Shown piece by piece: positions 21,922 to 32,669 of a DNA stretch of 64,000 nt. Made by a program: the position numbers and the translations under genes. Under the pieces are notes generated by a model. That model worked only from the letters and a program-made list of their open reading frames with translations. It was not told the DNA's origin and ran no database searches. Origin of the DNA: Rutpela maculata (Eukaryota > Arthropoda > Insecta > Coleoptera > Cerambycidae). The DNA is taken from positions 13,236,918 through 13,300,917 of the forward strand of contig OW386292.2 of NCBI GenBank assembly GCA_936432065.2, in the 5' to 3' direction. Position 1 is the first letter of the stretch; each line of letters begins with the position of its first letter.

Positions 21922-23171
21922 ATGAACCAAGTACGCATTACAGTTATTGCATTCGATCGTTACTTTTTCCCATCCATCAAAAATAATGAGCACTTATTAA
22001 GAGTTCAAGGCAACAGATTTACTATCAGTGGCTCAGAGCAGAAACGTCCTTCAAATTTCGCTAATGAACTGAGAAACGTTTACTTCAATGAAGCATTGGT
22101 GAAATTCATTTGCGATCATTAGGCAGAAGATTACATGGCACCTTTCTTCTCCGGAAAAACGGTTTACATAAATTATGACTTGTGCTATAAATTCGAAGTA
22201 ATCGTGAAAACGGTTGTAGAAAATCTTTCTTGTCCTTCACTCGAAGAAGCTGACAGCAAAATCGTTTTCCATGTGTGTCAACTAGATTTTGATGCTCGAG
22301 TCACAATAAGATGTTCCAACACAGATATAATGATAATCATGCTCGGGAACATACCTGCCCTCCGAAGAAATTTACATATAAGAATTCTCACTGGTACGTT
22401 AATCAAATATATGAGAAATTAGGTCAGCAGTTGTGTCTAGCACTTTCAGGTTTTCACGCCATAACCGGCTGTGACTTCAATCCAGCTTTTTATAGGAAAA
22501 GGAAAATGAAACCGCTAGAATTATTACGGAAATGTCTGTGTTTCATTGACATTTCTCAACACGCACCTGAAAACTTGGAAAAGAATTTTACTATTCTGGA
22601 GGAATTTGTTTGTCATATGTACGGTTCTAAGAGAAATAAGAATATTAATCTCATACGCGTAGCTACTTTCATGAAGGCGTATAATGTCAATCAGAAAGAA
22701 GATGTCTTGAAAATTGACCAGAATTTCGAAGGATCTATATTATCTCCAGTAAGACAGAATTGAAACAGCATTTTTTGCGAACTTCTCACATTGCTCAACT
22801 GCGGAATCATGCACATCTTCATACGCCAAGTTTGTCTTTGCCAACTGATTATGGATGGGAAGAACACGATGGGAAGTATATTTTCAAGTGGTTTCAAGGC
22901 GATCAATTACCGAAAATTGAAAATATCATAAATGAGAGCGAGGAAATTCCAGGTATTCTATGCATATAATCTTTTACCTCTACATGAATTGTTTTTTATT
23001 CACTTCAATGATTCTCAATATTTTTCGACAGATATTTGTGATGACGAAAATGAGAACGATGACGCCCGAGAATCTGAGGAAAATCTAGATTTGGAAAACC
23101 ATTCAGATAGCACTTCCGAAGAGGAAGATAATTTGGAATTCAGCAGTGAGAGTGATTCAGATGAGAATTGA
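21922..23171 (+). pseudogene. XPG/FEN1-like nuclease gene D with one intron (broken)
   Basis: Order of segments: FDRYFFPSIKNNEHLLRVQG and SEQKRPSNFANELRN (21948-22080), then a stop at 22120. SCPSLEEADSKIVFHVCQL follows with CSNTDIMIIML (22230-22350; family form SDTD), then GFHAITGCDFNPAFYRKRK (22450-22505), LEEFVCHMYGSKRN (22600-22640), and LPTDYGW with KWFQGDQLPKIENI (22840-22925). An intron-like gap, 22953-23031 (GTATTC to TTCGACAG), leads to an acidic last exon (DENENDDARESEENLD) ending at 23171. EAD, DTD and GCD are the candidate acidic metal-binding residues, by analogy with FEN1. Several frameshifts are present. A conserved intron position is shared with 17598-17668. Confidence 0.8.
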
Positions 23172-23354
23172 TTTGCTTTATTCGTATTGAATGTGCCAAA
23201 ATAATAGAAATATTAAGATTTTTATATTAATTCTCATTACTTAATCCTCACTATTCTCAATCAATGATTGCAATCTCTAAGTATTCTCTAATATATATGA
23301 CTAATATTTCATACAAATATGATTTTCTTTCAAGTCTCATGCGTTAACTGGGGT

Positions 23355-23936
23355 ATGGTCTGTTTTAGGCGAATAGTCGAGGCGTTTAAACGTGGCGTTT
23401 AATCGCTCACGTCCAATCGCTTAAAAACGCACCTAGTGGTCTGTTTAAGTAGCCAGTTTCGGTAATCGACTAGTCGTCAGTCATTTTTTTGTCCTTTCGG
23501 CAAAAATGACTGCTACTGGACTTGTGCTTGCAGCGCAGTTGCTTATGGAAGAGAAGATGATGATATTTTGCTTATCATTAATGAATAAAGAGCGAAGAAA
23601 GGTTCATAACATGTTTGTTCAAAGAAGAAAGGAAGGATGTTTTAATACGCTGATAAAGAGACATTTAATTGATTAAATTCAGAAAATACTTTAGGGTCAC
23701 CAGATGTCAGTTATTACCTTTGGAGCTCATTCTGCAACAGTCGCAAGCGATTAAGTAAAAGCGCGCGATAATTTTTACCTGACAACCGAGTTTGCCAGGA
23801 AACGCGTCGTCTTGTGGCGACTTGTGTCGACTGGTCGCTTAAAACAGACCATCTCTATGATATGCGTATTAAACCTATTGATACGATTAAAAGCCACGTT
23901 TAAACGCCTCGACTATTCGCCTAAAACAGACCATGC
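23355..23936. mobile_element. Nested PIF/Harbinger-like elements
   Basis: Outer inverted ends start ATGGTCTGTTTTAGGCGAA (23355, and inverted at 23936) and extend ~50 bp with few mismatches. A second pair with similar ends (TGGTCTGTTTAAG near 23431, and CTTAAAACAGACCA near 23845) lies inside, so one copy appears inserted in another. The 3-bp duplication typical of the group could not be read cleanly. Confidence 0.65.
23508..23725 (+). pseudogene. PIF/Harbinger transposase N-terminal fragment
   Basis: The frame gives NKERRKVHNMFVQRRKEGCF, and after a frame change KFRKYFRVTRCQ. These match the start of insect Harbinger transposases, where an RRxWVHP-like box is followed by GEF and EKFxxYFRM. 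The DDE domain is absent. Short and broken. Confidence 0.6.
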
Positions 23937-24378
23937 CGCGCGCGGTAAGCACCTGGATGCTGCGGTACATTTAAAAGGCCTAGCTGACAGGTTTTGTCTC
24001 ATGGTATTATCAGCTTTTTAATTGTTTTTTTATATCGCATATAAATTAATTTCAGCATTGTTGAAAAAACGAATTTGTATTTTCCGTACATATTGCCTAG
24101 GGCAGCTGACAACCTTCGCTCCCTACCCTATGTAGCTGACACATTTTTTTATCATTTATATTACATAAATAAACTATTTATAGTTTTGTAGCTTTGTTGG
24201 ATTGACGCAAAAAACAAAATTATTTTACCAAATGCGCAGCCTCCCACGCTCTTCATCTCCACGGTCGCGTCAGCTGACACTTATTTTAATTGTTTTTCGA
24301 ACGAAAACTAACCATAAAAAACAAAGAAGTGGTGTTGAAATGCCGCATAAAATATTGACGCTATCTCCCGGACTATTA

Positions 24379-24845
24379 GGCATAGAATGTCACGAAATGT
24401 CGAGATTTTAAGTTCGTACAAAAAAAATGTCTACCTTCTTTTGAGCTCACGATTACTCTTCGAACGGTTTATGATATTGACCAACGAGATGTGGAATAAG
24501 ATGCTATATTGATCTTATTGCGTTGAAGGGTTGGAGGTATATAAGGGTAAATAGGTAAAGTAAGCAAGTAGAAGTCCAGAAAATTGGATTTTCTAGAGTA
24601 TGCACCAGAAGGCAAGGTCTTAAAATTTTTTTGGTATTAGCCACCCACTGTTACTCCTATTACCACCCTCACCCCATTATTAAAGGGGGTAAAAAATAAA
24701 ATTGCGATTCAGTATCATTTTTTGGTATCAACAACTTCCACTACCGATATGGCACATCGTCGTTGGGATTTTTGGGGAGGACGATTTCAAATAGTATATT
24801 ATTAAAGTTCTATGAACAATTGTTTCAAAATAGTGGAGTGCAAAT
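24379..24845 (+). repeat. ACTTCCACATCC interspersed repeat, copy e (main piece)
   Basis: AGAATGTCACGAAATGTCGA, a CACCCCATTATTAAAGGGG box and ATATTATTAAAGTTCTATGA align with the 44-kb and 61-kb copies. Its beginning appears to lie before element D (from about 20826, TAGTATAGTAACGATAAAAG) and its end after the 24856-26369 element (26371-26455, GACAGAAAATCTGGATGTG). Three or four insertions therefore split one copy. Confidence 0.7.
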
Positions 24846-24855
24846 ATACTATGCA

Positions 24856-26369
24856 CAGTAGGCTAGAACCACCTTTAAATGAAATATGCATGCACTCTCT
24901 CAATTCCTACGGGAAATGGTAGCTTTATCTGTCCTGAAACAATTGCCGTAAGATCTAAAATCATTCCCTTGGCCGTTTTCTAGAAAATTCACTTTTAATT
25001 TTTTTTTTTTTTAACTAATTTTTTGCATTGATAAGCTTGTTAAAATGTCAATCAAGAAAGTAAAATTGAACATTCCAATACAAATTTCAACTTAAGCCAA
25101 GTTTGGGGAAATTACATACAAGAAACTTTCATGCTCGACAACTCCAGACGTTTTGATAATAATCGGGTTATATAAACTTTCCAAGTAGTCAATTTAGACA
25201 AAATCATTAGATCTATTCCTATTGAATGACAGCAATTTTTGTCTACCAATATATCCGTAACCAATGAATAACATTACTATTTGCGTAACTGGTTTTACTA
25301 CAGGGAAATCCGAGCGCCTCTATTAGCCATCTGAGTAGACTTTCCATTCGCTCAGTCAGATATCGGGTGAGTATGAGAACTGTACCACCGCCGATGAAGA
25401 CAACCCACATAAGAGACATGACGATAACCCAACCACCCACCCGCTACCCTGCAGGTATCGGACGAAATGCCATCCTAGCGTAGTCACCTAGCTCCGTGCA
25501 GATTTAAAGTGCTACCGAAGCACTTAGGTCTGCACTTTCTCGAGCTACATAGCTCATTCCTACCTAACCGATGATCCGGATGGCATAATGTCAATTGACC
25601 GGCAGTCAATCCCAGCCAAAAATATCCCAAAGTTTCCGAACAGACAGATGACTACCCAGGGGGTGAAAAGCTGGCGAAAAAAGATCATCAAGACAGAAGA
25701 GCGCCAAAAGATAAAGGCCTTAGCCAGCAAGGTCCAAAAGGCCAGGACCCGGGGAGGTGGGCCGAAATCATCCACACCGCTCACATTTGTGAGTGGGGTT
25801 AATGTAAAGTAAGCTCGCCCACCCCGTACGAGGCCGGTCCAGGTCTACAGCGATGTACTAGGCTAAAGAGCAGTAGTCCTGCTCGACCTAAGATATCTGA
25901 GACCGTCATCACTGCCAAATTGGCGTCGCTCGGTCAGTTACTCTTTAGACTTCACTAGGCAAACAATCCAAGACTCCAAGAGTGAAAATTTTCTGTGACC
26001 ATGATTAAAATCAAAGAAATTATGCAAAATGCAAATCATGCAAGAACGCACGATGAAAATAGATATTGTCTTTGTCTATTTTATAAACGTAAGAATCACG
26101 GATTGAAGAAGATAACTGATACTTAACTGATAGGTTGTTTAAAATATGTCCGGGTATTCAGAGGCTTCAAAAATGTAGTAGATTCTTGTTTTTATCAATG
26201 CAAAAAATCAGTTTTCAAAAAAATAGATAAAAGTGAATTTTCTAGAAAACGGCCAAGGGAATGATTTCAGATTTTACGGGAATTGTTTCGGGACAGATAA
26301 AGCTACCATTTCCCGTAGGAATTGAGAGAGTGCATGCATATTTCATTTAAAGGTGGTTCTAGCCCACTG
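24856..26369. mobile_element. 1.5-kb element with CAGTRGGCTAGAACC termini
   Basis: Inverted arms of ~155 bp (24856-25010 and 26215-26369) are nearly identical (AATGAAATATGCATGCACTC, GGCCGTTTTCTAGAAAATTC). The ends resemble hAT (CAGTGG), but the 8 bp on each side (ACTATGCA and AGTATGGG) do not match well, so superfamily and exact limits stay open. It contains a GC-rich module at 25285-25980. Confidence 0.65.
25285..25980. other. GC-rich module with a strong hairpin, unassigned
   Basis: Base composition differs sharply from its AT-rich host element. GTGCAGATTTAAAGTGCT and AGCACTTAGGTCTGCAC near 25495-25535 form a hairpin. A 74-codon plus-strand frame (25588-25812) is rich in Lys/Arg (SWRKKIIKTEERQKIKALAS) and matches no family I know. 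It could be a 5' fragment of a retroelement or passenger DNA. Confidence 0.4.
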
Positions 26370-26455
26370 AGTATGGGCATTTTTTTCATTTCAAGAGATT
26401 TGGACAGAAAATCTGGATGTGAAAGTAGTGGATTCCTTAGGCAGCGTTTTTTTTG

Positions 26456-27859
26456 GAGTCATGTTCAATGTTCAAGATGGTTTTCCACTGTTTATTATCA
26501 TGTGTACCATATTTTGCTCCGTGTAGAGTGGGTGTGTTTTGTAGCCTGGCCTTCGATCACTATGCTAAGTGGGAGGTTTACTATTGTCTTCATTAGAAAT
26601 TAGAATTTTTTTATGACCATGACGCAACAGCAGACGAACTGACAAAAGTAAGAGAAGAAGCCCTGATATTGATTTATAAAGACTTCTTAAATTCAGTTCA
26701 AGTTCATGTATGAAGTACTTGAAGTAGTTTAAACGAATACTTTGCCAATCTCTGATAGCCAATAATATATTTTGTATAATCAAAAAATTGGTAGGCAAAA
26801 TTTGAAAAATAGTTTAGAATTGGTAACTTTTCCTCCAACCTTTGACGCTGCTAACCACATATTTAGGTAAGCCGGTAAATTGTATTAGGATAACATCAAA
26901 ATCATTTAAAATTTTGTATGATACATATATATTTTTATCTAAAACTCTCAGTTTCAAATTTATGAACAAAATACTGAGTAACTATACCATTGGGGGTAGT
27001 TTTAAGGATGAAATCCCCATGTGGGGATCGGTGGGGTTTTATGTATTGTTACTAATGACATAAAGATAATGTTCTGTAAATATCAGCTGGAAAATTTTGT
27101 CCGAGGTAGGTCATTATTTTAGCTATTTTTACTGTAGACTCAACACTGAGATTTCTTTTGACAAAGGAAACATTTAAATATTGTGTAAATGTTGGTTATG
27201 GCATTTTCTTAATTTGTCTGTGTTTCTTGTTGGGATGCTCTGCCACAGAAAAATAAAGAAACATTGCCCATATAGTCACATACCGCAATATTCAAAGAGG
27301 AGTTAGAAATATTTATAAACTTTCATTTAACGTTAAGAATAGTTTTAAATCTGTAGAGATGACTTTAAACTAAAAGAAAGTTTCACCAACGTTTTTTTTT
27401 TTCGTCGAAGTGTGCTCTTTATTTAATTGAATTACAGACTTAAAGTTATCTGGCCTCGTTTTAAGTGAAACCCGTGACTTTTTTAAAAATCTCGTCTTTT
27501 ATTCAGTAGAATAGATTTATTTGCATGGTCATAGTTGAAACAATACATCTTATTCAAAGTAGTCTAACCACGAAATAGTTACCTGTCAGGAATACTTAGT
27601 TATTTTTGGTGTTAAATAATGTCAGGGGAATAAGTAAGATGATAAAAAGGCAGGTTGTGGTAATATTTTATACACCCATTCTAAATCATTAAGAAAATCC
27701 AATGTAACGGAACAGTAGTTTGTAGTGATGACAGTGTAGTGAAAGAAGACACACTGTAAAGGTGGGCCTAGATTATCGAGCCGAACCTCGAACAGAACCC
27801 CGAACCGAGGTTTGTATCTATCTACGTAGGGAGAGTTTTCGAGGGAGCCGAAACTCATA
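26456..27859. other. No recognised gene
   Basis: AT-rich. 27760-27855 is GC-richer, with CGAACCTCGAAC and GAACCCCGAACCGAGG, possibly an element end; no partner found. Confidence 0.4.
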
Positions 27860-28769
27860 CACTCAAAGAAATAGTATGGGTAAATTCAACAAAAAAAAAT
27901 GGTTAACTAACAATATCGTTAATTTTGTTAAACCAAACTATATTGATGGTATTTTTAAACAAGAGGTGATTGTTATTTTAATTAATAAAAAGTTGTCGTA
28001 CAACAAAACAAACATTAACTTAAAAAGTAGATGAATAAGACTATTATTTTGTTCGTCTGACTATTATTTTCTTGAATTCTGTCAAATTAAACTAGATAAT
28101 AGTATATTTTATTTTTAACTATTATCGAATTGTAATTCTAACCCAGTGTTCGCTGTATTATTGTACTTGGTAGACAAACCAATATTATTGTCGTCTTTTA
28201 GAAGTTCTAAAAGAATTACCATAAAATTTGCTAGCTTACCACGTAGTCTATTACAGAAATTATGCCCAGATGACGCCACATACAAATCACTGACAATAAT
28301 CAATCATGCATTATCTTATACTATTATGAATTTATAGAAAATTAATAACATGATTGCAATGTTCAAATTCTCTCAGGGATCATCGATATATTTGGATGGA
28401 TCTTATAAACGATCTCTAATCTTTGGTTTGGGTGGTCTGATGTCTCAATACTGAGATTTTGGCTAACCAAAAAAAAAACTTCATCATACAATAAAGTGTA
28501 GATCAACCTAAAAATTAGTTGGTGAACAAAAAACAAAGTCGTTGTACTATTTAATTGTAGACCAAATTGAAAATGGTTAGTGAACATAAAAAATGTCATT
28601 GTACTATTTGATTTGTTACAAGAAGATATGATTATTAAACTACTATTTGTTTACGAAAACAAATAAAGTTGTATGACTATTCTTTTCTGATTGATTTAAC
28701 TATGAAACTAGATAGGCGCGATTTCATATGCTCTTTTTGGTTGAATTTACCTATCATTTTCTTTGAGTG
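27860..28769 (+). mobile_element. TA-flanked MITE, copy 2 (complete, 910 bp)
   Basis: Starts CACTCAAAGAAATAGTATGG and ends with the imperfect inverse (CCTATCATTTTCTTTGAGTG), flanked by TA at 27858-27859 and 28770-28771. Nearly collinear with 43044-43958. Frames inside overlap on both strands and show no motif, so I treat it as non-coding. Confidence 0.9.
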
Positions 28770-28771
28770 TA

Positions 28772-29570
28772 TATACGAAAATCCGTTTTAATACTAAATT
28801 ATTTCGGTACAGGTCAACAACAAAAAGAGGGGCTACGCTTTTGATCAGAACTATCTTATGTTTTTTTTAATTCTGAAACCGATTCTGATAATTAAAAAGA
28901 AATCTAATGCATCAGTTTTTGTGTACCACCCATTTTATCCCCTAAAAAGGACCAAAAAAGGGACTTGTTTGTTCTAAGGTTCTGATCTAATTTATTTTGA
29001 CGCACTGAAGCCAAATTTGGACAAAATTTTTTTTCAATCTTCTTTGTTTTTCTCTACCACCCCTTTTATCCCCTAAAAATGGTAGAAAAGGTCTTGTCCT
29101 AAGGTATATTGGATACGTATATATTTATATATTGGCTAGCTCGTTTTAGTGCTAGTTTCAATGAGTCGTGGTAGATGGCTTTCCTTGCAAGTTGCAAATT
29201 ACTTCTGTTGCGATACTCATCTAGTCAGCAGTGATTACTGCTTAAGTGCTACAGGAAATGCTCATATTGCAAATGCATATTTTATTGTTTATTATTTTTT
29301 TGCAACATGAGATTTATTTATTACGCAAGGAAGGGGCGAGTATACCCAGAATTTCTCATTTTCCTTCCTATGGACAACAAAGGGTATCACTGAAGACATC
29401 TATGGGCAATCTCAATTAGTCTTGAAAGGATATCCACAGAAGGTCCTAAATCTGGAGGGTATCCCAGTTTAGGACGTCCATAGGATGTCTTGCTTATCCT
29501 CTAAGTATGGCCACTGGTTGTCCTAAGGCTATCCAGTACTATGTAGGGTAATCAAGGAATGTTAACAATA
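28772..29570. other. Non-coding repeats, no gene
   Basis: The box TTTTATCCCCTAAAAA occurs twice (about 28932 and 29066), each next to a CTTGT..CTAAGG box: an imperfect tandem of ~130 bp. 29390-29540 contains repeated short GTCCTA and GATGTC words. Nothing coding is supported. Confidence 0.4.
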
Positions 29571-30064
29571 AAAGAGAGAATAGTTCGTAGGGGCACGTTT
29601 AAAAGAATTATCATATGAAGCTGTTAGAGTCGATTTTACTCGTTTTATGAAAGCTGGATCGACAGGAGTGAAAATTCGGCTTTTTGTGAACAAATTTCTA
29701 TGAATAGAAATGGCAATAAATGAACAACGTTCAGGTAGACCATTACATCTGAAGATACTGAGCACTTGGCTGCTCATCTGCCCATATTGTCATTTCATGT
29801 CTGTTTACGTGATCATAGATATGAAAAGTAGCCTCATCACTGAATAAAATGTTAACCATTAACTTTTCTTGGGGTTGCGGCCTTCAGAAGATCCTAACAC
29901 ATAGCTTGCCGTGCTGCATAATCTTCGTTAAGCTTATGAAGCACTCTTAAATATTTCGAAAGCAGCTATTGTTTTCTCCAATGTTAACACTCCTGATACC
30001 TAGAAAGAAAATGAGAATTAGTTATGTTTTCACCAAAATGGATCAAGAATTTATGGACACCCTG
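29571..30064. pseudogene. Rearranged mariner-like transposase fragments
   Basis: On the plus strand 29608-29704 reads ELSYEAVRVDFTRFMKAG and GVKIRLFVNKFL, the helix-turn-helix half of an IS630/mariner-type transposase. On the minus strand 29993-29740 reads RVLHKLNEDYAARQAM then FSDEATFHIYDHVNRHEMTI, the start of its catalytic half. The two pieces face each other, so the element was inverted internally or two copies recombined. At 30043-30058 the sequence GGACACCCTGTATA is a mariner-type terminus; the other end is missing. Confidence 0.75.
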
Positions 30065-30559
30065 TATAATTGTAAAGTATTTTGAAACATTACAACCACC
30101 AAACATTTTATTTTTATTGATGAGTTGTTTTAAAGTGTTAAACAAATATTGTTTTTTAATTTTTAAAATCGTTTTAAGGATAAGATAGAAGAAAAATGTG
30201 CGTACACTATCACCTTCTGCCTTTTTTTCGATATGGTGGCGATTTTTAAAGACTTCTTTAGCTTTATTAAAATTCACTATCTTAGTAAATAAGTAAGTAC
30301 GTGCATTGATTGATAGAACATTGATGCTAGCTTGATACCGGGTACATCATAATCTTGGTACAAAACAAAGTTGATTTTATTTTTCAAAATATAAAATTGC
30401 AGTTGTGTCTAGTCAATGAAAACTAACTATTTGTGAGACCTTTACGTAGAAATGGCAGTTTTTATTTATTTATAATACATTAAAGTTTATTATTTTTAGC
30501 AAGAATTGCCTAGGTGATTATTTTTATTTTTTTAAACATTTACTTATTTTAATCATTCA

Positions 30560-30690
30560 TTAGAACTCAAACCAAAAAAAAAAAAACTTTATTGCAAATT
30601 AATCAACAAAGAACAACTAGCATGTGTCAGTGTCAACCAGACATACATACACGGTGCAAGGAGCAATAAAAGGCTGGATAAAACGAGACC
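30560..30690 (-). mobile_element. Retrotransposon 3' tail
   Basis: Read on the minus strand, TTAATTTGCAATAAAG is followed by a run of 12 or more Ts (poly-A signal plus tail read in this orientation) after ~90 bases that include CACCGTGTATGTATGTC. This is the usual look of a LINE or processed-transcript 3' end. The element body is not present. Confidence 0.45.
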
Positions 30691-30781
30691 AGATTAGATT
30701 AAAAACAGTTAAAAAAATGAACACATGCTCCATTCGCAGCAATGCGAATTAAAATATATATAAAATGAACAAGGTATATAG

Positions 30782-31480
30782 AAAAACCGCTGCCCAAGGA
30801 ATCACTACTTCCACATCCAGATTTTCTATCCAAGTCACTAACAACGAAAAAAAATTTGTATGTGGAAATAATTGTTTATGGAACTTTAATAATATAATAT
30901 TTGAAATCCTCTACCCCAAAAACGCATAAAACGATACCACACATCGGTAGTAGGGTGGGGGTGGATTAAGTAAAAAAATATTTTGAGGTTTCTGGTTCTT
31001 GTACACACACTAAATCACAACTTTTTTTCATCCCCTTTAATAATGGGGTGGGGGTGGTAATGGGGTTTGCTAATGCCAAAATTTTTTTGAGACCTTGGCC
31101 TCTCTTCTATATACTAAATACCAATTTTATGGACTCTTACCCGCTTGATTTACCTATTTACCCCAAGCGGGTAAGAGCCCAAATTCACCCCAATTTACCC
31201 CCCAACCCTTCGACAAAACAAGATGAAAATATAATCTAGTTCTAGATCACGTTAAAGTACACATGTGTACCAAATTTCAAGTCAATATCTCAAACGGTTC
31301 CAGAGTAAACGTGCTCACAAAAAAAGTTACAAATCGACAGACAGAAATTTTTTTTTCGCTCAAATTTAAAATCTCGACGTTTCATGACATTCTAAGCCTG
31401 TTTGAACAATAAAAATTTTTAAAAATTTTTTTGTCGTTACTATACTTCTACTGGATGTGGAAGTAAAAGTAGTAACTTAA
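30782..31480 (-). repeat. ACTTCCACATCC interspersed repeat, copy b
   Basis: Nearly full copy. One end reads AAAACCGCTGCCCAAGGAAT, the other CTGGATGTGGAAGTAAAAG. Same internal boxes as copies a, c and d. Confidence 0.85.
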
Positions 31481-32079
31481 AATAATTAATGTATGTAAAA
31501 GGCGCTATTGTAAATAAAATATAAAAAGGATCATTGACTGTTAGGGCAAAATCGCTAGGGATGCGAAATTGCATGTAATTTTTTTGTTTTAATTGTTCTA
31601 CTGTTCAAAAATTACTAATATAATCATTCTGCAATTGTGGCAGTGAATAGGGATTTAAATGGACAAAAACAAAGACTAAGTATATATGTTTCGTATAACT
31701 ATAAGTTACTAATTTAAATCTAGTCTAGTCACTAAACTTCGACAACGTCCATCTCGTCATGGCCTCCAGCATCTTCAGTTACCCTTAAAGTATGCATGGA
31801 TAGATATTTTACATGTGCTTCGTGTCGTGCATATCCTAAACACCAAATCACACTTACTACGTAGAGTGAAATTACTTAGAGAAGATAACATCAAGTCGCA
31901 CATCGCGTATGAAAGTTGGCATAATATCAGTGCCCCGTGCCATCCATTTTTTATGTAAATATTAATCAAGGGTAGTTGGCAGTCTTAATGCCCATGCAGC
32001 TGTAAAAATAGCATCGTTACCTAGGTAACAAGCACGTGGTAACGATATCGGTCTCTGCGTATTCTATGACGTTATCTTC

Positions 32080-32545
32080 TCTAAGTAATTTCACTCTAGC
32101 AACAAGTTCCTACTGTTCAACTTCCAGTCTTGCAAGTATCCTAAAAGGATGAAATTGGTTTTTGCCGTACAACAACTTCTCCTATTTGTGCCATTTGTTG
32201 GTCGTAATTATAATGTACTCACAATTGATACTTAATCGCATTGCGATGCCTAGACCTAACGCGAATTCTCAACAATCCAGACTCATTCACATTTTCATCT
32301 TATTCGAAACCGTTGTCTCCTTCTTCTTGGTTGTCTTGAACGTATGATGGAGCCATTTTAATTTGGAATATACCAAATGTCAAATCTCTTAAATAACCTA
32401 AATCTAGTACGGGAAAACTAGGCAAATGATTCTCTTGCAAAAATATCCATGTACCATGTCTAAATCGCAGCCTTTCCGCTTCTATCCTAGCTTGAAGCCA
32501 ATAATCTTCGAGCCAATTCGTTATCTGCTCCTGCCATATAAACTA
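32080..32545 (-). pseudogene. SWIM zinc-finger family protein fragment
   Basis: From 32545 leftward the frame reads TNWLEDYWLQARIEAERLRF, then LDLGYLRDLTFGIFQIKMAP, GLLRIRVRSRHRNAIKY, and finally GSxTVGTCC. This order (short N-terminal helix, LTxGxYQ-like box, LLRxRxxSRH box, Cys motif ending TVGCC) is what I recall for a large insect family of SWIM zinc-finger proteins linked to transposons. Internal stops and frame changes occur. The upstream catalytic part is not visible. Confidence 0.55.
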
Positions 32546-32669
32546 AGCCGTGGAATTTATTAATTATAGCACATGCTATAAAAAATGATAATTAGTTTTC
32601 ATTGACTAGACACAAATGCAATTTTAATATCTTGAAAAATAAAATCAAATTTGTTTTGTACCAAGATTA

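Larger units (their letters stand above)
21317..24375 (+). mobile_element. Nuclease-carrying long-TIR element D, TSD TTA
   Basis: A 3.06-kb element with ends TAGTCCGGGAG and CTCCCGGACTA, flanked by TTA (21314-21316 and 24376-24378). The subterminal regions carry GTCAGCT five times on the left (21414, 21551, 21581, 21691, 21721). The inverse AGCTGAC occurs four times on the right (23982, 24104, 24134, 24272). In between lie one plus-strand gene (21922-23171) and a nested Harbinger-like insertion (23355-23936). Placement in Academ is inferred as for element A. Confidence 0.85.
30352..32667 (-). mobile_element. 2.3-kb TA-flanked transposon carrying a SWIM-domain gene remnant
   Basis: Inverted ends of ~85 bp (ATCTTGGTACAAAAC at 30352, inverted at 32667) lie between TA dinucleotides (30350-30351 and 32668-32669). 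The flanks rejoin the outer repeat when it is removed. It contains a minus-strand LINE tail, interspersed repeat copy b, and the SWIM-family fragment. Confidence 0.65.

Noticed and set aside
27762..28034. 90-codon frame crossing the MITE boundary
   Set aside because: It starts in unrelated flank and runs into the non-coding MITE, so it is not a gene.
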